Origin: Rhynchonema sp. JSB1_4 | Lineage: Eukaryota > Nematoda > Chromadorea > Monhysterida > Xyalidae | DNA: 64,000 nucleotides | Assembly: GCA_030248065.1 (NCBI GenBank) | Contig: JASAMV010002329.1 | Coordinates: 1 to 64,000 of the forward strand | Reading direction: 5' to 3' | In this document: in pieces, positions 54,766 through 64,000 of the stretch | How the letters are laid out: each line of letters begins with the position of its first letter | Position numbering within the stretch: the stretch's first letter is position 1 | Notes under the pieces: generated by a model | What the model was told of the DNA's origin: nothing | Database searches by the model: none | What the model saw: only the letters and a program-made list of their open reading frames with translations | Program-made: the position numbers and the translations under genes

Positions 54766-57471
54766 TCAACCATTGAGATGAACTGAGTTGTGAGCACCAT
54801 TGCAATCAGCCAGTTTCACACATTGGCCGAAAGCGTTTCGGAAGTGGTGCGGCACGCAGACACAATCGTCTTTGATCTTGTTCTTGTACGTTGGGCTGCA
54901 GTTGCTGTCCATGCACGACGTTTTGGTGCATTTGCGCTCGTTCTGCGGGCAGCCATACGAACCTGAATTTGAGCGCCTGTACGTATTCTGGTCAAACCCA
55001 GAGGATTTAAAAAGACACTGTACATTTAAAACGATGAATCTTTTACCAGGACACGTGTCCTCCTTTATGCACTGCGTTCCGCTTCGTAGGAAACCACTTT
55101 TGCATTTACATGCACCATATTGTTTGTTCACAGCTCCACCCACGCAGTTCAGTTCCTGGCATTGACCCTGTTGGCACATATCCTCGTTCATTCGTGAACA
55201 AAACGAACTTTGGATACCCGCTATGGCTGGAGGAGGTGTCGGTCTCGGCGAAAGTCCTGTTCGCATTGAAAGTGATGATGGTGCACATGCACAAAGGGTT
55301 GTTTCAAAAAAAAGTGGTCAATTAAAACTTTTTAAAAAACAAATTTTTTTTGAAACTCAGATTTTGCTTTTTTTAATAAAAAAAAGTTGCCCAAAATGGG
55401 CTAAAATGTCCAAAAATGGCCTTTTTCGAGGCAAAAAATTGGCACTTTTTTTCTGTGGACGAGACAATTTTTCCAAAATCGCGCCTGCGGCGCCCTGTAT
55501 TGTCCCCAAATCCGTACAGGGATGCGCGGGGCTGGTCTTTTATAGTGATGTGGCACCGATAATGTACTACTACATGCTATTGGTCGCACAATGACTTTAT
55601 AAGAATTGGTCAATTTTTTTCCTGAATCGTAAAGAGGGAAAGTGACGGGGCAATGACGTTGCGTTGCGTGATCGCACACAAAGCATGTTGTAGTAAAGAG
55701 AATGTTTCAGACCTGCGGCAACGTGGTTGATCTGCTAGATTATTTTCAGCTGAAAATGTTTTGTGAGAATCACAAATAGCACAGTGGTTAAGAGTGACTG
55801 AACGTGAAAATCAGGATTGATTTGATGAATTCTTATATATTCATTGTGCGACCAATACTACACATGTACTGTATATATGCAGGTCTGGTGCAAAACCGGG
55901 CGCGCAAAGTCGATCTGACGCGCAAGATTTGGGCTGTAATCGATATTTTGATGGTCGTATATCAGATATACGGCATTAGATGCATTAAAATACGTTGTAC
56001 GGCATGCTACAATACATCAGAGTAACATCGTTAGTGAACATCAACCTCAGACTGGTCGGAGACCATGGAATCTGCACAATACTACCGGGTGTCACCACAC
56101 AAGTTCGGTCTGAGGCGAAAATTTTTCAATTTTTGAAAAATATGTTGTATCGATTTCATTTATCCTGAAACGTCGTTTGCAACACTTTTTCTAATAAAAA
56201 AATTTTTTGTCAAAAAAAAATTTTTTTTTAAAAAAAGCTCGTTAATAAAAAAATTTTTTTTCAACCCTGTGCACAAATGTTGATATTATATCAATCGATG
56301 GTGGTGGTTTGTCAAGCCACCCCTAATGACATACTAAATCCGCTAGATTCGCGGATATAAATTGCATAACATGAATCCATGGAGAACATGAGAAGTTATG
56401 GCATTTGAACGTGCAGACTGGTTACCAGGACATTGTTGGGCTGGTGTGCACACTGCTCCATGTCGTTTATGTCCAATGGCGCATGCGCATTGGCCGTTTG
56501 ATTTTGCTGCATTAAGTCCAAGACAGTTTTGCTCTTGGCACACTGCAGTCAAACAGGGGTGCTCATTCGGACTTGGACATTGCTTGATCTTGACGGACGG
56601 CGGTTGGATTGGCACTAAAAACTTTTCATGACACAAATATGAGGGTTATGGTCGGAACAACTGGTGTTCACAATGGAAGTACTGTGTGATGCTATACGCA
56701 CTGAACCATAGACCACTGTAGGTTTATATATAACAATGGCGTCGTGACCCGCTTTGGCCGTCGACGAGACAGTGCATGGTTCCGAAATCAGATGGTGTAG
56801 TGCACAGACATGATGATGAGTCCATGGTGAACGTCAGCGCTAGTGATTAAAGATGCATTATTTGAAAGTGCAATCAGCTTACCAGGCCCAGGGCATAGTT
56901 GTTGTGGAGTGCAAGTCGCTCCATGTCGTTTATACCCAATCGAACATGTGCATTCGCCGTGTGATTTTTGTGCAGTCACTCCAAGGCAGTTCTGCTCAGG
57001 ACATGCTTTTGCCGGACAAGGACACTCATTCGGACCTTGACATTTCTTGATCTGAACGACCGGCGGTTGGATGGTAACTAAACACTACTGTATTTTATTA
57101 ATGAGATTGTGCGTCAAGAATTATTGACGCTTGCCTTTTAGTGGTCCTCGCGGGCATAGTAGCTCTGGCACGCAACCCATTGGACTTCGTTTGTGACCAG
57201 TGCTGCACATGCACTGCCCACGTGCTTTTTGTGTTGGAGGTCCACCACACTTCGGCTCTTGACAGACGCCTGGACAGGGAATCTCGTTCTGTTTTGGGCA
57301 TGTTGCTGCTTGCACCTTGTTGAGTGACGGGAAAGGTATAAAAGGGGACCTGAAAAATGATTCTGTAAATTTATATTAATGAAGAAATTTGGACTGCATG
57401 AATTGTGTCACTCACAGTGCGAAAATGCTTTCGATGACACAAGCGCTCAACACCAGAATCGAGAAATACAT
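54766..57471 (-). CDS. Secreted five-domain TIL-type (Cys-rich) protease inhibitor
   Basis: Exons on -: 57471-57416, 57349-57135, 57077-56883, 56614-56426, about 55220-55047, 54962-54766, about 341 aa in frame. Signal peptide 'MYFSILVLSACVIESIFA', then five repeats of the pattern 'CP..NE.PC...C.E..C.G', a Cys-Lys-Cys core and 'R.G..C......CPG'. Each domain is one exon in phase 1, as expected for shuffled extracellular modules. TIL domains typically block serine proteases. Intron 2 would need a GC donor (AAAG|GCAAGC). If retained, the frame stops four codons later (57121), giving a one-domain secreted protein, so two products are possible. The third acceptor (55220 or 55226) is uncertain. Confidence 0.75.
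55580..55855. mobile_element. MITE family B, copy 3 (intron of the TIL gene)
   Basis: The ends TTGGTCGCACAATGAC and CATTGTGCGACCAA have TA duplications at 55578-55579 and 55856-55857. It lies in intron 4 of the five-domain TIL gene. Confidence 0.9.
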
Positions 57472-57507
57472 TTCGTCGTTGAGTCCCAACCGCGTCTTAT
57501 TGGTACC

Positions 57508-57800
57508 GGATAATCTTTCGTTCAGATACGCTCTATAGTAAATTTCTAATTTCGTTGCCTCATGCATTCCTACAGACGCAGGGAAACTCCCGTTCGAAGT
57601 CGAAGCAGGCAACAAGCTCAACACACAGTCAAGAAGCCACGCAGCTGACGCACACAGCTTGTGTGACTGAAACATTCGAAACGCACACGAGCCAGCTGCG
57701 TGGCTTGTTGACTGTGTGTTGAGCTTGTTGCCTGCTTCGACTTCGAACGGGAGTTTCCCTGCGTCTGTAGGATTGCATGAGGCAACGAAATTAGAAACTT
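57508..57800. repeat. Imperfect palindrome just upstream of the TIL gene
   Basis: The arms (about 57508-57655 and 57680-57800) share CTAATTTCGTTGCCTCATGC and CGCAGGGAAACTCCCGTTCG with their complements, with a ~25-bp loop. No target duplication is clear. It begins 37 bp upstream of the start codon and could affect transcription, or be a MITE relic. Confidence 0.7.
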
Positions 57801-57948
57801 ACTATACAATCGAAAGATCTGAATTCCAAAATAATATTGAAATAAAGTCTACATTTTCAATAATGTTGAATTGATGTAGCTCTGATTATGGAACTGTTAA
57901 AAACGTTTCCTTTATGCCTATGGAAGTGTCTTTGCATCGACAGTGCTA

Positions 57949-58223
57949 TTGGTCGCACAATGACCATATAAGAATTCATCAAAATCAATCCTGATTTTCA
58001 CGTTCAGTCACTCTTAACCACTGTGCTATTTGTGATTCTCACAAAACATTTTCAGCTGAAAATAATCTAGCAGATCAGCCACGTTGCCGCAGGTCTGAAA
58101 CATTCTCTTTACTACGTGTTTTGTGTTTGATCGCGCAACGCAACGTCATTGCCCCGTCACTAGCCTGCTTTGCGATTCAGGAAAAAAAATTGACCAATTC
58201 TTATAAAGTCATTGTGCGACCAA
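57949..58223. mobile_element. MITE family B, copy 4
   Basis: The ends are TTGGTCGCACAATGACC and CATTGTGCGACCAA, with TA at the left and TG at the right (decayed). It is in inverted orientation relative to copy 3. Confidence 0.85.
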
Positions 58224-59146
58224 TGCACCCTACACATTAACGTCTGAACGCATTAGGCTACGAAGAAACAACCAAAAACCTAAATAGTATAAAGTAAGAA
58301 AGGGCAAGCTTTTTCGGACACTGACGCTGGACAGTTTGTAATTTGCGAACAAGTCCATAATAAAAAAATGTTCCCACAACGGGCCCATGAGACTGAGAGT
58401 ACCAACTTGGTACTTCTGAGGAGATAAACAACAACCAAATTTGCTAATGCTACGGTACTGTCTTCTCTCTGAGGGCGCGTGCGGTCATATCGGGAAACAG
58501 GAATGAAATTTTTTCTATGTAAGTGCAAGTTTCCCTTTCCGGTTTCCCGATACGACTACACGCTCATTAGGGAAACGGGAATGAAACAAAACAGTTTCTG
58601 TTGCAGTCAAGTTTTGGTGCGTAACAAAAAACATTTTTTGTGCCACTCAAGTTTCCGGCACTGGTTGATCAGATTTTGCACAGAACATGTTTTCATTTTA
58701 TTTCTGTTTCCCGATGTGCGTGTGGTCTCATCGGGAAACGGGAAAGGGAAACTTGGACTAGAAAAAGTTTTATTCTCGTATCCCGATCACCTAATCTGCT
58801 TCAGATTTTGTGGTCAAAAAATGCAAAAATTGTTGTATTTCAGTTGTTATTTTAACAAAAATTGGTACACTTGTGTTCTGTTGGATGAAATACCCCGCAC
58901 GCATCTGTTCAACACTTTATGGTTCTCTTTGTCAGTCATCGCTCTGAATATAAATGTGAAAATGGCGTAATTGTATTCCAACCGTGCCATACGTAAAATT
59001 GACAATGCATTCGATCACATAACACATGACGACTATTCAACAATGAAGGACAAATCTTTTGCTTGTTCGTGTGTTTTGTCAATGAGCTCATTTTTTCATC
59101 CAGTCAGACGGGCTGAAACAATAGAACGAGTGAACTTGGGGATTAA
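58224..59146. other. No gene recognised
   Basis: Contains several scattered 'CGGGAAACGGGAATGAAA' type repeats in both orientations (58490-58790), suggesting a decayed repeat. The 163-codon frame at 58479-58970 overlaps them and is not credible as a gene. Confidence 0.5.
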
Positions 59147-59675
59147 AGGGTGTGTCTAACGTCTCTTAATCCCATGTTTTATGAGGTGCAATCGAAAGAT
59201 GACCTCGACAGGCAAAAAACCGCGTCTTGTAACTCGCTAAATCGCGAAATCTTGAGGGTTACTTTTCGAATTAAATCAATTTCCGGACACAAAACTGCAG
59301 GCGCTTTTGAGTGGGCGCTACTCACGCTTGGCGTTTTTCTGCTGAAACATTACATGTTTAAGCGCGGCTCCGCCGCCTACACAATGCACGTAAACGCTCA
59401 ACACACGCCGCTCAGGCTGCTGGCTTGACTGTGGACACAATGAATGTTTCATTTAACACATAGAAGCTGGTTTGTGTGTGTTTCGCTGCGTAGCTTTTTT
59501 CCGTCTCTCAGTCTGCTTTTTGTGTCCGGAAATTGATTTAATTCGAAAAGTAACCCTCAAGATTTCGCAATTTGGCTAGTTAGAAGACGAGGTTTTTTGC
59601 ACACGGTGGCCTTTTGAAGTCATCTTTCAAATCCACCCAACAAAACATGGGGTTAGAAGACGTTAAACACACCCT
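59147..59675. mobile_element. 529-bp hairpin element with TTAA target duplication
   Basis: The ends AGGGTGTGTCTAACGTCT and its near complement are flanked by TTAA at 59143-59146 and 59676-59679. The inner stem TCAATTTCCGGACACAAAA is paired with its complement near 59520-59545. No coding capacity. Its ends begin AG, like those of the other two TTAA-flanked hairpins. Confidence 0.88.
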
Positions 59676-59745
59676 TTAAGTTGCGCCACCATGTCCAATA
59701 TATCACCTGGCCTTATCATAAAACACGCTAACTGTTTGTTCCACA

Positions 59746-61731
59746 TCAGCAGGCCTCAACGCACTGCTTGTGTGTGTCGAACCGGTTGGTGTTGCCTCCA
59801 CAGCCTTGGTACTCAAGACGCTGGCATGTGCCGCTGAGAATGTCGTAGTAGAAGCGTTTGTGCAACGCGTGTGCCGTGTTGCATTGGTGACCGACGTTCA
59901 TTGGTTGCTCGCATCGCCGACCGCTGGTCCCTGAGTATGATCAATCAAATTAATTGGACGTTGCACTTGATAAGCACTTGAGTCAACTCACCACATTGAA
60001 CAGAAGTGCCACATTTGTCTGTCTCGGCATTGCGAAAATATCCGTGGGGACAGTAGCATTTCGATCGAGTCACAGGGAATGTTTCCCGGTGGCAATAGTA
60101 GTCCATGCATGAATTTTCGGTGCACACCCGCTCGTTTGTGCCGCACGCAACTACAAACTGTACGTTTTGAATTGATGGCTGTCGGAGAACATTGTCGAAG
60201 TCAGTTTACCGCATTCGGCCAACGGTCGACACTGGTTGGTATTGACGTCACGTCGGTGGTGTGCGTCGCACAAACATTCACCGAGACTCTTCCCAATCAT
60301 CGTGTTGACGTAGCCACATTGTGCTTCGGTGCACGGATTATGCCTGCACGTCACGTGACCGCTGGGGCACAGTTCTGTTGGTAACATAAAAACATTCATT
60401 CAACGTGGGGTGATGATGAAAATTGACTTGGCAAATATCGAACCGGGGCATTGATCAACTGGCATACATCGGTTTCCATGCCGAGCGTAGCCGTGGTTGC
60501 AAACACAAACGTCCTTGTTTTTGGTGGCAGGTGCAGCACCACACTTGAACTCTACACAGGTGTTGTTCGGGCAGTAGTGTTCATGTGCAGTTGCTGAGCA
60601 AATCGGGCCTGAAGAGCGATCGCCACATGACTTGGTCGTCGAACGAAATTGTAGTGAGTCATGAAAATCTATGGAACGTTCGTTCGACTGACCATCTTCG
60701 CCTATGGAACCCCTGAGTGAATTCAGTGTCAGGTATACATATGTACTATCCTACAACTACTGTATATAACACAGCATTTTACATACCACTGCGGCCTGGA
60801 CAGTGATGCACGCATTGCCCTTGGTGCCGATAATAACCGTTGTGGCACGCACATTTACCCAAGGACACAGCCCTCAAGTGTGCGTAATACCTCGTGCCCG
60901 TCACAACGCAATTCTGTTCCGGGCATCCACCCAAGAGTGAGCAACTATATTCGCTTGGCGAATGGCATCGATCTGAATTAATGAAATATAGGCATTCGTG
61001 AACGCTCTACAAAATCGGAAGTTCAAAGATTGATGACTGTCTTTTTGGAAGTTTCTGCCCGCTGATTTTTCCGCCATAGAACCTACTGGGGCACTGGTCG
61101 TGCGGCACACAATTGCCAATATGTCGGTAGGTGCTGGCGCAATAGCATTCGCCATAAGCCTTCTTGATGATCATTTTGTCGCAATTTTGTTCGGAGCACC
61201 ATTGCGTCCTGCACGACAACTCGTCAACCGGACAAACATGCGGGTGGGGGAGGCGTGTTGGTGTCGGTGTTGTGTACGCTGAAACGAAACTGAGCGCTCT
61301 TACAACGATGCTGCACCGATTAGCCAATACCGAAAGGTGTTCAACACGACGCATGTTCCAGTTCAATATATGAATATGTAGGTATACCAAGACAGTCATT
61401 CGACGACAAGCAGTGTTGTCCGTAGCGGAAGTAGTCCTTATTGCACGCACAGTGTCCTTGCCGTACTTCCGTCTTTGTGTACACGGCGTCACAGGTTTCT
61501 TCGGTACAGCTGCTAGCATGACAACGCATGGCATTTAGTTCGCATTGACCTGTGGTGGGCACAGATGCAGATGTGTCTGATTAAAGTTGATCGCAGTGAA
61601 TCCAAAAGATTAAAGTAGATGTGCTCTGTTTTGCTAAGAACCTAAATACCTCCGTACTAACCATCGTGATCCGCCACGCCCCGGTTGGTGATCGTAATTA
61701 ACACCAACAACAAAAACACGTGTTTTGCCAT
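59746..61731 (-). CDS. Secreted inhibitor: six TIL-like domains plus C-terminal Kunitz domain
   Basis: Exons on -: 61731-61662, 61576-61388, 61278-61087, 60972-60787, 60608-60444, 60374-60210, 60150-59992, 59930-59746, giving 436 aa, all junctions phase 1. Signal peptide 'MAKHVFLLLVLITITNRGVA', then six Cys-rich TIL-like modules, one per exon (for example 'CPVDELSCRTQWCSEQNC'). The last exon is a Kunitz/BPTI domain: 'RRCEQPMNVGHQCNTAHALH', 'KRFYYDILSGTCQRLEYQGC', 'GGNTNRFDTHKQC', with all six cysteines. The residue after the second Cys (P1) is Asn, not Lys/Arg, and the first loop is about three residues longer than usual, so classical trypsin inhibition is doubtful. It is a neighbour of, and on the same strand as, the five-TIL gene, so local duplication is likely. 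Confidence 0.87.
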
Positions 61732-62595
61732 GAGCGATGCTTCTCACTAGTGCACAAATCACGTGATGTGCCGGGAGGCTATCTCATAAACACTGCAAAG
61801 TTCGTTTATATTCAATGGATGGTCTGAAAACCGCCGGTTAAATCTGTAGGAAACAACATTGGCAGAGGAGAATGCAGCGGCTTGTTCAAAAAAAAGTCCA
61901 AACACAAAAGCCTAATTAGGAGTCCAAAGCCGAACAGACGTGCTCAAAAATAAACACTTATTTTTAAATAAACACTTTGCTTGCGCACTTGGTCTTTCAC
62001 CTCGCGCACTTGATTCTCGGAATGTATCGAAAACATAAACATTATTATTACATGACAAAACGCTTCGATATATACATACAGTAGTTGTGCTGACTTTTCC
62101 TGGAATAAATAAAAAAGACTAGAAGTAAAATCAGAAAGACGTGGTCACAATAACTTACCGCTTCAGTTGCCACAATAACTTAAGACCCACGATAAAGATC
62201 CCGCGTGCCAGGCGATCGCAATCTGACGCACATTAAAAATACAGTAGATCTACATTTCTACTGTGCGGTGTGCATCAAGCACGCATAACCCATAAACCTC
62301 GGTTTGAAACATGGGTGGAAGTTGTCAGAGCTCCTGCTCGGAATTCTTTATCGAAATCACGCGGCATAACCATTATGATAACGTAGGCAGGGTTGGGAAA
62401 AAATGTTTTTAAACACGTTTTTTAAATCTCAGATTCGGTGAAATTTGACCAAATTTGCCTAAAAACGCACAAAAACGCGAAAAATGCAACTTGGTTTGCG
62501 TCACTTATGAAGGGCGTTTACGTCATATCGGTTAATGTGGACCGATGATTGTTGCTCTCCTATGGCATCAGACACAACAGCTTGTGGTCGAATAA
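61732..62595. other. Upstream region of the TIL-Kunitz gene
   Basis: Presumed promoter region. No repeat structure, RNA gene or clear core promoter motif recognised. Confidence 0.4.
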
Positions 62596-63326
62596 GGCTG
62601 CCTTCACAATGCATGCGAGTTAGCGATTTTGTGAGTTTGCGATTTTGCGAGTTGCGAGTTTGCGAGCCAGAATTTCGACTCGCATTTGTGTTCACAATGG
62701 AAATTCACAACTCGCATGCGAGCTCGCAAACTCGCAGCTCGCAAAATCGCAAACTCGCATTCGTGTTCACAACGCAGGCGCGCGAGTCGGTTATCGCAGG
62801 ATCTTCTCATCCAATACTTCAGAACTTCTAGTCATTTCCTTTCAAATCAATGAATTTAACTTGTGTGCAAAACAAACATTCTGCTTGAACATCATTTCCC
62901 TTCAGATTAACTAACTTGCACGTTTTTTGTGTTGACAGGAGAATGATATAGTTATGGATAAAGACAGCAAACTTGTAGCGACAAAACACATTGTAACAAG
63001 GATTAAAATTGACTAGGTTCAATTTTAGAAATCAAGCTCATCGAAATAATTATGTTTTCTTGCTAAGGAAAGCACGCGCGCAGCAAACTCGCGTCCAAAA
63101 TTAGAACCAATCCTAATCGGCCTTTTGCGAGTTTGCGAGCCGAAAACTCGCAAAATCGCAAACTCGCAAATGCATTGTGAACACACATGCGAGTGCGAGT
63201 TTGCGAGCCGCGTCAGGCCGACTCGCAAAATCGCAAACTCGCATTTTGCATTGTGAACACCAATGCGAGCCGCGCTGGCTCGCAAACTCGCAAAATCGCA
63301 AACTCGCATGCATTGTGAAGGCAGCC
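62596..63326. mobile_element. Harbinger-like MITE with GCGAGTTTGCGA arrays and TAA duplication
   Basis: The ends GGCTGCCTTCACAATGCATG and its complement are flanked by TAA at 62593-62595 and 63327-63329. A 3-bp TWA target fits PIF/Harbinger. About 200 bp at each end are arrays of GCGAGTTTGCGATTTT units in inverted orientation, with TTCACAATG repeated between blocks. The central ~300 bp is unique, with no transposase. Confidence 0.85.
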
Positions 63327-63329
63327 TAA

Positions 63330-64000
63330 GCAAGATTTACTCATAAACCACGCAGAATTCAGACAGCAAATTTCAATAAGCTTGTCGGGTCGCTCAGTCA
63401 GTCGTATCTGGCCAACTTCGAGCTCCCCGATGGGGAATGACATCGAAGTACCACGTAGGTACATGCACGCACACTGTGTCCCATGTATCACGGGAAAGTA
63501 TAATAACATCATTTGTGGCATCTTATATGTGCCAAATACATGCCCCAAGGCGATTTTATGAAGAAAATTTTTCGACCCCTGAGAAAAAATTACAAAAAAT
63601 AACCCCCGAAAAGGCCAATTTCGGACGTTTTAGGGCATTTTGTTCCTCCGAAAAAAAATTAAACATGTTTTTTTCAAAATTTTTTTCAAAAACCATCTTT
63701 AAAATTTTTTTGCCCAACCCTGAACGTAGGGAAACAGGTTATATTGTAGTCACAAATTATGCCTGTCGATCCAGTATTCCAGTAGATGATGAAAACGCCA
63801 TTTAGAAATCGCCAAGCCGATAAAAGCGCTTCTTCATCACCATCATTTACCCGAACCACACTGGTTAGCTTTCACACACAGTTGCGTCACTGGATGTCGG
63901 TAGCGATTTGTTCGACAAGTGCATTCTCTGAACGATTTCACGCCCGTGTTCGCAGCACCACATCGATTTTCGAAGCATGAATTGAGACAGGCGTATTCCT
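63330..64000. other. No gene recognised to window end
   Basis: Low-complexity A/T-rich sequence around 63590-63715, otherwise nothing identified. Confidence 0.5.

Overview
The window is animal nuclear DNA. Genes are split by GT-AG introns (often 50-350 bp), spacing is wide, and there is no bacterial-style gene packing. The gene set includes a secreted multi-TIL inhibitor, a TIL-Kunitz inhibitor, divergent ionotropic receptors of the kind common in nematodes, an opine dehydrogenase and an RIIa/IQ protein of SPA17 type. This points to a protostome, perhaps nematode-like, but I cannot name the species from sequence alone.

Layout. 1-9393: a large diverged inverted duplication carrying four broken ionotropic-receptor copies, with a strand-biased, partly cytosine-free spacer (3908-5555) at its centre. 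10695-12511: a foldback transposon built of 16-bp repeats with an exact 8-bp target duplication. 12790-15260: an intact nine-exon opine dehydrogenase. 15844-18009: the one receptor copy with an open reading frame. 18470-30250: a dense, nested field of non-autonomous DNA transposons, mostly hAT-like with exact 8-bp target duplications and ends made of short GC-rich tandem repeats, plus a hAT transposase remnant and a retroelement fragment. 30467-32757 and 33262-35679: an unrecognised nine-exon gene and an RBM7-like RNA-binding protein, both on +. 44692-37652 (-): an RIIa plus five-IQ protein with several hairpin elements in its introns. 44700-50400: no recognisable gene apart from one hairpin element. 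50601-54577: a Penelope-like retroelement with an N-terminal GIY-YIG nuclease (the permuted, Naiad-like layout), flanked by a ~376-bp direct repeat and carrying a hammerhead-like core near its 3' end. 57471-54766 and 61731-59746 (-): the two secreted TIL-type inhibitor genes. 62596-63326: a Harbinger-like MITE.

The intact host genes fall into metabolism (opine dehydrogenase), chemosensation (receptor), RNA decay (RBM7-like), scaffolding (RIIa/IQ) and secreted protease inhibition. They do not form one pathway. The mobile-element content is the richest part: one full-length permuted PLE with two 3'-tail fragments in introns of a host gene, three TTAA-flanked hairpin elements, TA-flanked MITEs, and a swarm of hAT-like elements. 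Exon models below were joined by hand; each stays in frame across all junctions, which is the main support for them.
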